Positions 27,755-36,890 of a DNA stretch of 64,000 bases are shown in pieces; within the stretch, counting starts at the first letter, position 1, and each line of letters starts with the position of its first letter. The notes below the pieces were generated by a model, which saw only the letters and a list, made by a program, of their open reading frames with translations, ran no database searches and was not told the DNA's origin. Position numbers and translations under genes: made by a program. Source of the DNA: Gluconacetobacter aggeris (lineage in GTDB: Bacteria; Pseudomonadota; Alphaproteobacteria; Acetobacterales; Acetobacteraceae); the NCBI RefSeq assembly GCF_014174395.1, contig NZ_JABEQD010000007.1:124001-188000 (forward strand), given 5' to 3'.

Positions 27755-28008
27755 CCCCCCTTATCGCCCGATCCGGCAAGGACGGCCAGAGGGACATGCC
27801 ACCGGCGCATACCAGCCATCGTCACCACCCGAAGCCGCAGAGGGCGCATGCGATAACGATATTTCTCATGCACCCATCATGTATTTTTCACATTCGTACA
27901 TTTCCGATCCCCGCCGCACCCACCCTCTGATACGGTTTGTCGCGACCTGGACATATATGGCGCGTCCGCAACCGCCATAGTCCGCGCCGCGCGAGCAGAC
28001 GGAGGACC

Positions 28009-30084
28009 ATGAAGGCGATGGAACAGGGCGGAACGGGCATGGCGACGGCCCTCGCGCGCTGGATCTGGCTGCCCGCCACACGCCCGGCCTGGCTGCCGCC
28101 GGGCAGCATCGCCTTCTGCCTGCGCAGTTGGGCCGCCGTCATGCTGGCACTGGGCGTGGCCTTCTGGCTGCAGATCGACTCCCCCGCCAGCGCAGGCGTC
28201 ACGGTCATGATCCTGACCCAGCCCCTGCGCGGGCAGATCCTGTCCAAGGCGCTGTACCGCATGGCCGGCACCCTGGCGGGCGCCACGGTGGCCATCGGGC
28301 TGATCGCACTCTTCGGGCAGGACCGCATGATGTTCCTCGGCGGCGCCGCCCTGTGGCTGGGCCTGTGCGTGGTGGTGGGCACGCTGTTGCGCGATTTCCG
28401 GGCCTATGGCGCGCTGCTGGCCGGCTACACGGTCGCCATCATCGGCATCGGCTGCATCGACCGCCCGGAGGATGTCTTCACCGTCGCCATCTTCCGCGTC
28501 TCGGCCATCATGATCGGCATCGTCTCGGTGGCGGTCGTCAATGACGTGACGGGCTCGCCCACCGCATGGCACCGGCTGGCCACCGGCCTGCGCCACGGCG
28601 CCGCCGAGGTGCAGCGGATCGCCCGCGACGCCGTCAACGGGCAGGCTTCGCCCGACGACGTCACCTGGGTGTCGCTGGCGGGGCGCATCATGGCCCTGAC
28701 CAGCCAGGTCTCCTTCGCCCGCACCGAACTGGCCGACAGCGCCCTGCGCATGACGGGCGCACGCTCGGCCATGGTCGCGATGCTGGACATGATCTCGTGC
28801 AGCCGCGCCATCAGCGGCGTCCTGCGCATGGATCAGGAAGTCCGGCCCGCCATCCTCGCCCGCGTGCGCCAACGCTTCGGCGACGGCACCCCCTTCGCCG
28901 ACGAGGACGAAGCCAGCCGCGCGCTGGAAGACCTGCTGCGCCTCGAACCCGGCGCCCCGCCCCTGACCCCGGCCGAAGCCTATCTGATCGAACGCACGAT
29001 GGCCCTGCTCTCCTACGGGCGCTGGGTCCGGGACGGCATCCGCACGCTGGAGGAAGGCCACGCCGCCCCCCGTATCGCCCAGGATGTGCGGATCGCCCGC
29101 CAGCAGGACCCGGTGCTGGCCCTGCTGAACGGCATGCGGGTCATGGTCGGCTTCACCGTCGCCGCCCTGATCTGCATCCTCAGCGGCCTGCCGGGAACGA
29201 CGACGACCCTGCTCCAGGTCGCCACCATCCTCACCCTGTCGATCACCACCTTCGACACGCGCGCCTTCGGCATGGGGGCGCTGATCGGCGTGCCGCTCTC
29301 CACCGTCTGCGCCCTGGTGCTCGATACCCGCATCCTGCCCTATGGCTCGGGCATGGTCTTCTTCTCGCTGATGCTGGCTCCGGTCATCGTCGCCAGTTGC
29401 CTGCTGCTGATCCATCCGCGCCTGATGCCGATAGGACTGAATTTCGGGGTCTTCTTCTTCATCGTGCTGGGCCTGGACAATTTTCACAATTACGACCCGA
29501 CCCAGTTCGTCGACCGCAATCTCTATTACATGCTCTCTTCGGTGATCCTGTTCTTCGCGCTCACGCTGGCACCCCCATCGGCCCGGCGGCGGCGGTTCCG
29601 CATCGCCATGGCGGTGTCCATGACGCTGCGGCGCCAATTCACCGGCCAGGGCGACATCGCCAGCCCCGCCCTGATCAGCCGGCAATATGACCGCCTGCTC
29701 CAGGCCCGCACCTGGACCGGCCACCTGCCGCAGAAACCCATCACCCTGCGCGTGTTCGACCGCATCGTGTCGCTGGGCGACCTCAACGGCGCGCTGGCGC
29801 GGGCCCGCCGCCACCTGATGCGCGCCGCCACCATCCCGGCCGTGGCCCAGCCGGTCGCCCGGACCCAGGACATGCTGCGCACCCTCAACCTGGCCGAGGC
29901 CGGCGCCCCCATCCTGGACCAGGCCGCCCACCTGCTGGCAGCGTCCGACACCCTGCCCCCGGCCGACCGCGAAACGCTGATCGGCGCCGTATCCGGCCTG
30001 TTCGGCGCGGCCCGCCTGCTGGACCGCAACGCCCGGGCCCTGCGCCATTACGGCATCCTGCCCGTGCCGGAGGCATCGCGATGA
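28009..30084 (+). CDS. FUSC-family (AaeB-like) efflux transporter subunit
   Basis: A 691-residue inner-membrane protein with two blocks of hydrophobic helices (about residues 25-165 and 375-515) separated by and followed by soluble domains. This is the AaeB/fusaric-acid-resistance layout. The start ATG 28009 follows GGAGGA closely; ATG 28018 has better spacing and cannot be excluded. It forms a classic three-gene set with the DUF1656 protein (overlapping ATGA) and the HlyD-type adaptor, exporting aromatic carboxylic acids or similar hydrophobic weak acids. Confidence 0.88.
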   Translation: MKAMEQGGTGMATALARWIWLPATRPAWLPPGSIAFCLRSWAAVMLALGVAFWLQIDSPASAGVTVMILTQPLRGQILSKALYRMAGTLAGATVAIGLIALFGQDRMMFLGGAALWLGLCVVVGTLLRDFRAYGALLAGYTVAIIGIGCIDRPEDVFTVAIFRVSAIMIGIVSVAVVNDVTGSPTAWHRLATGLRHGAAEVQRIARDAVNGQASPDDVTWVSLAGRIMALTSQVSFARTELADSALRMTGARSAMVAMLDMISCSRAISGVLRMDQEVRPAILARVRQRFGDGTPFADEDEASRALEDLLRLEPGAPPLTPAEAYLIERTMALLSYGRWVRDGIRTLEEGHAAPRIAQDVRIARQQDPVLALLNGMRVMVGFTVAALICILSGLPGTTTTLLQVATILTLSITTFDTRAFGMGALIGVPLSTVCALVLDTRILPYGSGMVFFSLMLAPVIVASCLLLIHPRLMPIGLNFGVFFFIVLGLDNFHNYDPTQFVDRNLYYMLSSVILFFALTLAPPSARRRRFRIAMAVSMTLRRQFTGQGDIASPALISRQYDRLLQARTWTGHLPQKPITLRVFDRIVSLGDLNGALARARRHLMRAATIPAVAQPVARTQDMLRTLNLAEAGAPILDQAAHLLAASDTLPPADRETLIGAVSGLFGAARLLDRNARALRHYGILPVPEASR

Positions 30085-30275
30085 CGCCCACTATCTCGAT
30101 AGCGGGGGTGGAGGTCGCCTCCTTCCTGATCGATGCCGGGCTGGCGGTCCTGACCCTGCTGCTGCTGCGCCCGCTTCTGGCCAGCCGGATGGTGCAGAAA
30201 CGGGTGTGGAACGTGCCGCTGGTCGAATTCGGCATCCTGATCTGCCTGGTCGGGCTGTATGTGTTTCTTCTGTAA
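30081..30275 (+). CDS. DUF1656 small membrane protein (AaeX-like)
   Basis: A 64-residue protein with two transmembrane helices and the DUF1656 pattern: SIAGVEVASFLIDA at the start and WNVPLVEFGILICLVGLYV at the end. These proteins accompany FUSC pumps with HlyD adaptors, in the order pump-DUF1656-adaptor or the reverse. Its role in the pump is not known. It overlaps the FUSC stop by ATGA. Confidence 0.9.
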   Translation: MTPTISIAGVEVASFLIDAGLAVLTLLLLRPLLASRMVQKRVWNVPLVEFGILICLVGLYVFLL

Positions 30276-30287
30276 AAGGGTCGGATA

Positions 30288-31295
30288 GTGTTCGAACGCG
30301 CCCGCATGGTCATGCGGATGACCACCACGCTGGCCATCCTGGCCGTCGCCACGATCGTCCTGCTCGGGCTGTGGCAATACTATACCGCCGCCCCCTGGAC
30401 CCGGAACGGCCAGGTGCGCGTCCAGGTCGCCAACATCGCGCCGCGCGTATCGGGCCAGATCGTGGAGATCCACGTCGCCGACAACCAGTACGTCCATCGC
30501 GGCGACGTGCTGTACACCATCGACCCGTTCGATTTCCGCGTCGCGGTCGCCCAGGCCACGGCCCGCGTCAACGAACGGCAGGCCGACATGACCCTCCGCC
30601 TGGCACAGCACCAGCGCCGCCAGCAACTCTCCTCGGCCTCCGCCTCGGCCGAGGAAAAGCAGCAGTTCGAAGCCGTGGCCGAACAGGCCAAGGCCCAGTA
30701 TGCCGAAGCCCTGGCCGCCATGTCGCAGGCACGCATCAACCTGGAACGCACCCAGGTCCACAGCACCGTCAACGGCTACGTCACCAACCTGACGATGCGT
30801 GTGGGCGATTTCGCGACCGCCGGCGTGTCCGACATCCAGGTGATCGACGCCGATTCCTTCTGGGTCGACGGGTATTTCGAGGAAACGCGGCTGCGCGGCC
30901 TCTATCGCGGCGCCCTGATGCGCATCGACCTGATGGGCGTGCCGACCCCGCTATGGGGCCATGTGGAAAGCATCACGCGCGGCATTTCCTCGACCAATGC
31001 CGAGCGCTCGACCCAGGGCCTGCCCTCGGTCAATCCGGTCTATACCTGGGTCAGGCTGGCCCAGCGCATCCCGGTACGCATCCACATCGACACGCTGCCC
31101 GCGGGGCTGACGCTCTCGGCGGGCATGACGGCCAGCGTCTCGATGGTCCTGCCCGACGGCCGCCGGCCCCGCCTGTCATGGCGCACCCTGTTCGACGGGC
31201 TGAAACGGCTGGTGGCCCACCCCAGACCGCCCAACGCCACGCTGCACACCGCCACCGCAGCCGCCCCCCTGTCGGACACCGACCAGACACAGTAA
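30288..31295 (+). CDS. HlyD/EmrA-type periplasmic adaptor of the FUSC pump
   Basis: A 335-residue adaptor with one N-terminal membrane anchor (TLAILAVATIVLLGLW), the first lipoyl half (NIAPRVSGQIVEIHVADNQ), an alpha-helical hairpin, the second lipoyl half (INLERTQVHSTVNGYVTNL) and a beta-barrel domain. The start is a GTG at 30288 preceded by AAGGG; later ATGs at 30306 and 30315 are alternatives. It would bridge the inner-membrane pump to an outer-membrane channel, but no TolC-like gene lies in the window. Confidence 0.9.
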   Translation: MFERARMVMRMTTTLAILAVATIVLLGLWQYYTAAPWTRNGQVRVQVANIAPRVSGQIVEIHVADNQYVHRGDVLYTIDPFDFRVAVAQATARVNERQADMTLRLAQHQRRQQLSSASASAEEKQQFEAVAEQAKAQYAEALAAMSQARINLERTQVHSTVNGYVTNLTMRVGDFATAGVSDIQVIDADSFWVDGYFEETRLRGLYRGALMRIDLMGVPTPLWGHVESITRGISSTNAERSTQGLPSVNPVYTWVRLAQRIPVRIHIDTLPAGLTLSAGMTASVSMVLPDGRRPRLSWRTLFDGLKRLVAHPRPPNATLHTATAAAPLSDTDQTQ

Positions 31296-31346
31296 GGTCC
31301 GGCAAAAGACAAGACAGACAACACAGGCAAACCCGGAGACTACGCC

Positions 31347-31694
31347 ATGCCCCGCCTTCACGCCCTTGCCGCCGCGCTGCTGGCCCTGTCCGCGACACAG
31401 GCCCATGCCGCCGCCAGCCCGCTCACGGGCCAGTGGGCCGCCATGGGCCTCTCCCCGGTCGTGGTCGGCGCACCCGACGCACACCATCAGGTCCAGGTCA
31501 CGCTGCCCGACGAGTTGCACACCTACGCGCCGCATCAGGTCACGCTGGCCCCCCACGGCAAGGACGAGCTGCAATCGCTCGGCCATGATCCGCTGGTGAC
31601 ATTCCGCCTGGTCTCGGCCAACAGCGCCAACCTGACCATCAAGGGCACCAAGCCCGGTCAGGTCGCCAACCTCCCCCTCAGCCGCAACGACTGA
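31347..31694 (+). CDS. Small secreted protein of unknown function
   Basis: A 115-residue protein with a clear signal peptide (ALAAALLALSATQAHA). The mature part is short, with no cysteines and no motif I recognise; it looks like a small beta-rich periplasmic domain. It follows the efflux trio by 51 bp on the same strand and may belong to that operon. A palindrome-ended repeat begins directly after its stop. Confidence 0.6.
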   Translation: MPRLHALAAALLALSATQAHAAASPLTGQWAAMGLSPVVVGAPDAHHQVQVTLPDELHTYAPHQVTLAPHGKDELQSLGHDPLVTFRLVSANSANLTIKGTKPGQVANLPLSRND

Positions 31695-31695
31695 G

Positions 31696-31855
31696 AGCGT
31701 GGCCGGACATGCGCGCTGGTGGCGATCCGGCGCGCGTTTCCTGCGCTTCGCTGCTCACGGCCATCAAGGCCGCTCCGCTGCGATGCTCGGAAACACACGC
31801 CGGGCGCGGCCCTTCGGGCCGCTCTCGCTCACCAGCCCACATGTCCGGCCACGCT
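31696..31855 (-). repeat. Dispersed intergenic repeat, copy 2, with 16-bp terminal inverted repeats (MITE-like)
   Basis: The element is bounded by AGCGTGGCCGGACATG (31696-31711) and its exact complement (31840-31855), giving 160 bp in all. Its inner blocks (GAAGCGCAGGAAACGC, CCGGATCGCCACCAGC on the minus strand) match the copies at 6940, 39727 and 61150. The terminal repeats can form a long hairpin, which may also serve as a terminator between the convergent genes on either side. Confidence 0.7.
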
Positions 31856-31896
31856 CTTCGGGACGTTCCTGAAGCATCACTGCCGGCCGGCTCCTG

Positions 31897-32229
31897 CTAC
31901 CCTTCTTCCGGCACGCCCAACAGGGCGGCCAGGCGCGTGCGCAGATCGCCCGCCTGGGGGCGGTCCAGCACCGCGCGCAGATGCAGCATCTGGCGCCGCG
32001 CGTCATAGAGCTGGTCCAGCAGGGACAGCACCACCGGCATCCCCTCGTCCCCGATTCCCAGATCCCCCGTCAGTTCGGCAATCAGCCGCGCCCGGGCCAC
32101 GTCGATATCATGAAAGACATAGGCCCCCGGCTCGCCCTCCGGCCGCAGCCACGCGCTGTCGATCCAGTGCTGGATATCGACCGCGCTGACATTGCCCACC
32201 TGCACGCACAGGGTCTCGATCGTGATCAT
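31897..32229 (-). CDS. cbpM: Chaperone modulator CbpM
   Basis: A 110-residue MerR-like helical protein that binds the J-domain of CbpA and inhibits it. [20 protein letters not shown] and [20 protein letters not shown] match the family, followed by a helical C-terminal half. It overlaps the cbpA stop by ATGA and is downstream of it, the usual arrangement. Confidence 0.9.
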   Translation of the reverse strand: MITIETLCVQVGNVSAVDIQHWIDSAWLRPEGEPGAYVFHDIDVARARLIAELTGDLGIGDEGMPVVLSLLDQLYDARRQMLHLRAVLDRPQAGDLRTRLAALLGVPEEG

Positions 32230-33143
32230 GCGGCACCTCCCCCCTTCGCCTCGCCCGGTGGGGTCCAGGATTTCAGGAAGTCCTCCAGCGCCGCGTCCGT
32301 GGGGCCGATCGTGACCTGCAACGTCACGTACAGGTTGCCGGCCTCCTGGCCGCCATGGGCCTTCACGCCCTTGCCGCGCAGGCGCAGCACGCTGCCGCTG
32401 TCGGAATGGGCCGGAACGTTCATCGACACCGACCCGCTCGGCGTCGGCACCTTGATCGGCCCGCCCAGCACGGCGGTCTTCACGCCCACGGGCAGCGTCA
32501 TGCGCACATCGTTGCCGTCACGGGTATAGGTCGGACTGGGGGCAACACTGATGGTGATCAGCGCATCACCGGCCGGCCCGCCCTGATGGCCCTCGCCCCC
32601 CTTGCCGCGCAGGCGCATCACCTGCCCGTCCTCGATCCCGGGCGGGATCTTCACATCCAGCGTCCCGCCGCCCGGCAGGGTCACGCGCGACGTGCCGCCA
32701 TTGACCGCATCCTCGAAACTGACGGTCAGCGAGAAATTCCGGTCGTCGCCCCGCGCCGGCCCCTGCGGCCGGCGGCGAAAACCCCGCTGCCCGAACATCG
32801 ACCCGAAGACATCGCCCAGATCATCCTCGGAGAACCCGCCGGCGGAATAGCGAAACCCCTGCGCCCCCTCGGCATGGTCGCGATAGCCACCGCCCCCTCC
32901 GCCGGGCCAGCCACGCTCCTGGCCCGCCGCATCGATCTCGCCACGGTCGAAACGCGCACGCTGGTCGGCATCCGACAGCAACGCATGAGCCGAGCCGATC
33001 GCCTTGAATTTCTCCTCGGCCACCTTGTCACCCGGGTTGAGGTCGGGATGATATTTCTTGGCCAGCTTGCGATAGGCCTTGCGGATGTCGTCCTGGCTGG
33101 CCGTGCGCGACAGGCCCAGGATCTCGTACGGATCGGTACTCAC
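32226..33143 (-). CDS. cbpA: DnaJ-family co-chaperone CbpA
   Basis: A 305-residue co-chaperone: J-domain at residues 1-70 with HPD at 32-34, a glycine-rich linker ([11 protein letters not shown]), then the C-terminal beta-sandwich domains ([19 protein letters not shown], and later [17 protein letters not shown]). It lacks the zinc-finger region of DnaJ, which places it as CbpA/type II. It stimulates DnaK and in E. coli also binds curved DNA. It is transcribed with cbpM. Confidence 0.92.
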   Translation of the reverse strand: MSTDPYEILGLSRTASQDDIRKAYRKLAKKYHPDLNPGDKVAEEKFKAIGSAHALLSDADQRARFDRGEIDAAGQERGWPGGGGGGYRDHAEGAQGFRYSAGGFSEDDLGDVFGSMFGQRGFRRRPQGPARGDDRNFSLTVSFEDAVNGGTSRVTLPGGGTLDVKIPPGIEDGQVMRLRGKGGEGHQGGPAGDALITISVAPSPTYTRDGNDVRMTLPVGVKTAVLGGPIKVPTPSGSVSMNVPAHSDSGSVLRLRGKGVKAHGGQEAGNLYVTLQVTIGPTDAALEDFLKSWTPPGEAKGGGAA

Positions 33144-33348
33144 GGTTCTGCGTCTTCTCCCTGGCTGGACGCGATGTCGAACGAACGGGCGCGCCGCCCG
33201 GCGGCGCCCCGGCGCCCCGTCATGCAGGCGCGCCCCTTACCCGAAATAATGGGGAGCCCCCGCCGGACGGTCAATGTAAGCCGGCGCGCAGGGCTGCTAT
33301 CCTGCGCGCGCCCTCCCGGCGGAGGCCGCAGAAACAGGGATTTCGACC

Positions 33349-33699
33349 ATGACCCTCCGCATCGACGCAAGCCGCCTGCTTCTGCTGCTGGCCGGAACGG
33401 GCATGGGCCTCGCCGGCCCGGCGCAGGCGCACCCGCACAAGGAACATTCGATCTACGGCTCCGTTTCCGGCTACCGCGCGATCATGGACCATGACAGCGA
33501 CGCCTATCACGCCGCCGACGCCTTCTGCCAGACCGATGCCTCCGTCAACGCGGCCACCAGCGGCACCATGACGGCGATGAGCGGCGGGAGCGGCAATCAG
33601 TTCAAGCGCCTGAAGACCCAATACGCCGCCTGCATGGAAAGCCGGGGCGCATGGATACGCATCACCGGCAACGCGGCCGGCGACCGACCCCGACAATGA
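33349..33699 (+). CDS. Small secreted histidine-rich protein of unknown function
   Basis: A 116-residue protein with a signal peptide (LLLLLAGTGMGLAGPAQA) and a mature N-terminus starting HPHKEH. Two cysteines (AFCQTD and YAACMES) could form a disulfide. No family is recognised. Codon use matches the neighbours, the frame is intact, and the start ATG follows an AGGGA-like site, so it is probably real. It lies alone between cbpA and the lut promoter. Confidence 0.6.
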   Translation: MTLRIDASRLLLLLAGTGMGLAGPAQAHPHKEHSIYGSVSGYRAIMDHDSDAYHAADAFCQTDASVNAATSGTMTAMSGGSGNQFKRLKTQYAACMESRGAWIRITGNAAGDRPRQ

Positions 33700-33733
33700 C
33701 TGACGCCGGGACAAGCCCCCAGAAATCCCCCGG

Positions 33734-33763
33734 TTGAGTCGCCCCCGCATCTTGTTATAACAA
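33734..33763 (+). promoter_or_regulatory. Promoter and palindromic operator candidate for lutABC
   Basis: TTGAGT (33734-33739) and TATAAC (33756-33761) are spaced by 16 bp. The -10 lies inside the palindrome TTGTTATAACAA (33752-33763). TTGT...ACAA palindromes are typical of FadR-type GntR regulators such as LldR/LutR, which control lactate genes. The regulator itself is not in the window. Confidence 0.55.
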
Positions 33764-33847
33764 TCGCCGGTCCAAGAACCGAGAAGGCCGGAAACGGCCC
33801 ATCATGACGGCCCGCACGGGCGGCGGTGCCGAGGGGGGGAAAGCCCG

Positions 33848-34597
33848 ATGCGAATGAAAATAGGCCTGTTCGTGCCCTGCTATATCGATGCCTTCTATCC
33901 CGGCGTCGGCATCGCGACGCTCGAATTGCTGGAACGGCTGGGCCAGGACGTCACCTACCCGCAGGAGCAGACCTGCTGCGGCCAGCCGATGACGAACGCC
34001 GGCTGCGTGTCGGATTCCGCGGCGTCCGAAGCCCTGTTCGTGCGGCTGTTCGCCGGCTTCGACGCCATCGTGATGCCGTCCGGAAGCTGCACCCATCACG
34101 TCCGCGCGCATTTCGACGCCATCGAACAGACCGACGCCGTACGCCACGTCCGCGCCAACACCTACGAGCTGGTCGAATTCCTGCACGACGTGCTCAAGGT
34201 GCGCGATTTCCCATGGGCGGAATTTCCCCATACGGTCGGGCTGCACAATAGCTGCTCGTCCCTGCGCGCGCTCCGCACCGCCAGCATGTCGGAACTGGGC
34301 GAACCCGCCTTCTCCAAGCCCATGACCCTGCTGTCCGGCGTCAAGGGCATCCGCTTCGCCACCCCTGCCCGGCCCGACGAATGCTGCGGCTTCGGCGGCA
34401 CCTTCTCCGTCTCCGAGGAAGCCGTGTCCGCCCGCATGGGGCTCGACAAGGTCCGCGACCATCACCAGGCGGGCGCCGAATATATCGTGTCGGCCGATTC
34501 CTCCTGCATGATGCACCAGCGCGGCTGCGCCGAGCGCGCCGGCGTCAACATCCGCTTCATCCACATCGCTGAAATCCTCAATGGAGCCCGGCAATGA
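33848..34597 (+). CDS. lutA: L-lactate oxidation complex subunit LutA (Fe-S protein)
   Basis: A 249-residue protein with two CCG-type cysteine modules: TCCGQPMTNAG early and DECCGFGGTF late, plus SADSSCMMHQ. These bind an Fe-S cluster. With LutB and LutC it forms the cytoplasmic L-lactate dehydrogenase LutABC (LldEFG), which oxidises lactate to pyruvate. It overlaps lutB by ATGA. No lactate permease gene is adjacent. Confidence 0.92.
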   Translation: MRMKIGLFVPCYIDAFYPGVGIATLELLERLGQDVTYPQEQTCCGQPMTNAGCVSDSAASEALFVRLFAGFDAIVMPSGSCTHHVRAHFDAIEQTDAVRHVRANTYELVEFLHDVLKVRDFPWAEFPHTVGLHNSCSSLRALRTASMSELGEPAFSKPMTLLSGVKGIRFATPARPDECCGFGGTFSVSEEAVSARMGLDKVRDHHQAGAEYIVSADSSCMMHQRGCAERAGVNIRFIHIAEILNGARQ

Positions 34598-36012
34598 AGG
34601 AAAAGCCCATCAACCACGCCGGCGCCGCCGCCACCTTCATCGCCGACAAACCGCATCTGGACTTCCACGATGCAAGGCTGTGGGACATGCGCCAGAAGCG
34701 CGACGCCCAGATGCATGTACTGCCCGAATGGCAGGAACTGCGCAGCCGGGCATCGGCCATCAAGGAACACGCGCTGGCAAACCTCGCGGACTATCTGGAA
34801 CAATTCGAACGCAACGCCAAACGCAACGGCATCCACGTCCACTGGGCCGCCGACGGCACGGAGCATAACCGCATCGTCGCCGAAATCCTGGCCGCACGCG
34901 GCGCCAGGACGCTCATCAAGAGCAAGTCGATGGTGACAGAGGAATGCGACCTCCGCCCCTACCTGGCGGCGCGCGGCGTCACAGTCACCGAGACCGACCT
35001 GGGCGAACGCATCCAGCAGCTCGACGACCAGTTGCCCAGCCACATCGTCGTCCCATCGGTCCACAAGCTGACCGAGGACGTGGCCCGGATCTTCGCCCGG
35101 CATTACGGCACCGACCCCGACGCCGACGACCCGCACCAACTGGCCGAGGCACAGCGCCTGGCCGCGCGCCCGGTCATCCTGCATGCCGACGCAGGCATGA
35201 CCGGCGGCAATTTCTTCGTGGCCGAAACCGGCACCTTCGTCGTCTGCACCAACGAGGGCAATGCCGATCTCAGCGCCACCGTGCCGGGCGTGCATATCGC
35301 CACCATCGGCATCGAACGCGTCGTGCCCCGCATGGCCGACCTCGGCGTGTTCATCCGCCTGCTGTCGCGCAGCGCCCTGGGCTCGCCCATCACCCAATAT
35401 ACCAGCCATTTCCGCGGCCCGCAGGATGGCGGCGAAATGCACGTCATCCTGGTCGATAACGGCCGCTCCGCCCGGCTGGGCATGGACGATTTCTGGACCT
35501 CGCTGAAATGCATCCGCTGCGGCGCGTGCATGAACACCTGCCCGGTCTACCGCCGCTCGGGCGGCCTGTCCTACGGCGCGGTCTATTCCGGCCCGATCGG
35601 CGCGATCATCGACCCCACCTTCAACGAGCGCAAATACAGCACCCTGCCCTACGCCTCGACGCTCAACGGCAGTTGCACCAATGTCTGCCCGGTCAAGATC
35701 AACATCCACGAACAGCTCTTCAAATGGCGGCAGGTCCTGGTCGAACACCACCAGATGCCGTTCGTGAAGCGCGAGATCATGCACATGGCCGGCAAGCTGA
35801 TGGGCCAGCCCAAACTCTACCGCGCCGCCATCGCCGGCACCGAAACCGCACTCGGCACCCTGCCCCGCTTCGCGCTGTACAACTGGCTGAACCCCTGGGG
35901 CAAAAACCGGGAACTCCCCGAACCGGTCAAGGAAACCTTCCATAGCTGGTACCGCCGCAACCGCCCGGCGGCAAAGCCCGGCCAAACCGACAATGCGGAG
36001 AACACGCCATGA
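34594..36012 (+). CDS. lutB: L-lactate oxidation complex subunit LutB (Fe-S, LUD domain)
   Basis: A 472-residue protein with an N-terminal LUD (DUF162) domain (KSKSMVTEECDLRPYL, HADAGMTGGNFFVAETGT) and two ferredoxin-type cluster motifs: CIRCGACMNTCPVYR, and GSCTNVCPVKINIHE further on. The spacing is that of 2[4Fe-4S] proteins. It passes electrons within LutABC. It overlaps both lutA and lutC by ATGA, so the three are translated as a unit. Confidence 0.93.
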   Translation: MKEKPINHAGAAATFIADKPHLDFHDARLWDMRQKRDAQMHVLPEWQELRSRASAIKEHALANLADYLEQFERNAKRNGIHVHWAADGTEHNRIVAEILAARGARTLIKSKSMVTEECDLRPYLAARGVTVTETDLGERIQQLDDQLPSHIVVPSVHKLTEDVARIFARHYGTDPDADDPHQLAEAQRLAARPVILHADAGMTGGNFFVAETGTFVVCTNEGNADLSATVPGVHIATIGIERVVPRMADLGVFIRLLSRSALGSPITQYTSHFRGPQDGGEMHVILVDNGRSARLGMDDFWTSLKCIRCGACMNTCPVYRRSGGLSYGAVYSGPIGAIIDPTFNERKYSTLPYASTLNGSCTNVCPVKINIHEQLFKWRQVLVEHHQMPFVKREIMHMAGKLMGQPKLYRAAIAGTETALGTLPRFALYNWLNPWGKNRELPEPVKETFHSWYRRNRPAAKPGQTDNAENTP

Positions 36013-36599
36013 GCGCCCGCGACACCATCCTGGCCACCCTGCGCCGCAACAGCCCCGACCCGGCCGCCCACCCGCTGCCGGAGCCGGCCCTGCTGGGCGA
36101 ATCCGACGCCAGCCCGGAACGCTTCACCGCCAGCCTCATCCCGATGGGCGGCACCATGCTGGACCGCGACCCTGACGAGACACTGGACCAGGCCATCGCC
36201 CGCCGCTTCCCCCAACCCGGCCTGATGATCTGCTCCCTGGTCCCCGAAGCCACCGGCACGGTACACATCGAAGACCTGCCCACCCCGCAAGCCGCCGAAC
36301 CGGTCGACGTCACGATCGTCCGCGCCGCCTTCGGCATCGCGGAGACCGGCTCGATCTTCCTCAGCGAATCCCAGCTCCACCTCAACGCCATCGCCCACCT
36401 GACCCAGCACATGGTGGTCCTGCTGGACCCGGCGCAGATCACGGCCAACATGCACACCGCCTACCTGCGCCCCGAATTCCACACCGCCCGCTACGGCGTG
36501 CTGATGAGCGGCCCCTCCGCCACCGCCGACATCCAGGGCGTCCTCATCCGCGGCGCCCAGGGCGTCAGGAGCCTCACTGTGTGTTTCGCATCCCAATAG
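36009..36599 (+). CDS. lutC: L-lactate oxidation complex subunit LutC (LUD domain)
   Basis: A 196-residue LUD-domain protein. AAFGIAETGSIFLSESQLHLN and the late YGVLMSGPSATADIQGVLIRG are the family blocks. It completes LutABC. The start overlaps the lutB stop (ATGA). Ten bases after its stop, coding potential resumes in a headless ccdB remnant, suggesting an insertion/deletion event just behind the operon. Confidence 0.92.
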   Translation: MSARDTILATLRRNSPDPAAHPLPEPALLGESDASPERFTASLIPMGGTMLDRDPDETLDQAIARRFPQPGLMICSLVPEATGTVHIEDLPTPQAAEPVDVTIVRAAFGIAETGSIFLSESQLHLNAIAHLTQHMVVLLDPAQITANMHTAYLRPEFHTARYGVLMSGPSATADIQGVLIRGAQGVRSLTVCFASQ

Positions 36600-36609
36600 G
36601 AGGGATTAG

Positions 36610-36864
36610 GCAGTCGGACACCGCGCCGATCTGCTCCAGGAACTCGGCACCCGCGTCGTTGTGCCGTTCCTGCCGCCCCACAAAGCCCCGAAACCCGCCA
36701 AAGGACTGAATCCGGTCTTCGCGTTCGAGGGGCTGCCCTGGGTGATGATGACCCAGTACCTCGCCGCCGTGCCCGATCGGGAGCTCAAGAAAGTGGTGGC
36801 GTCTCTCGCCATCCACCAGGACGATATCACCCGAGCCCTCGACCTGCTCCTGACCGGTTTCTGA
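36610..36864 (+). pseudogene. ccdB: 5'-truncated ccdB toxin remnant
   Basis: From 36610 an open frame reads HRADLLQELGTRVVVPFLPP and continues through APKPAKGLNPVF, MMTQYLAAVPDREL and ITRALDLLLTGF. This is the pattern of CcdB, the gyrase-poisoning toxin, from about residue 20 to the end. The first 20 or so residues are missing: an in-frame TAG lies at 36607-36609 and the sequence before it belongs to lutC. The only start inside is a GTG at 36661, which would lose more of the domain. No ccdA antitoxin is visible on either strand nearby, as expected for a dead remnant. Confidence 0.78.
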
Positions 36865-36890
36865 ACGACAAGCCTCCGATGTGATCAGCC

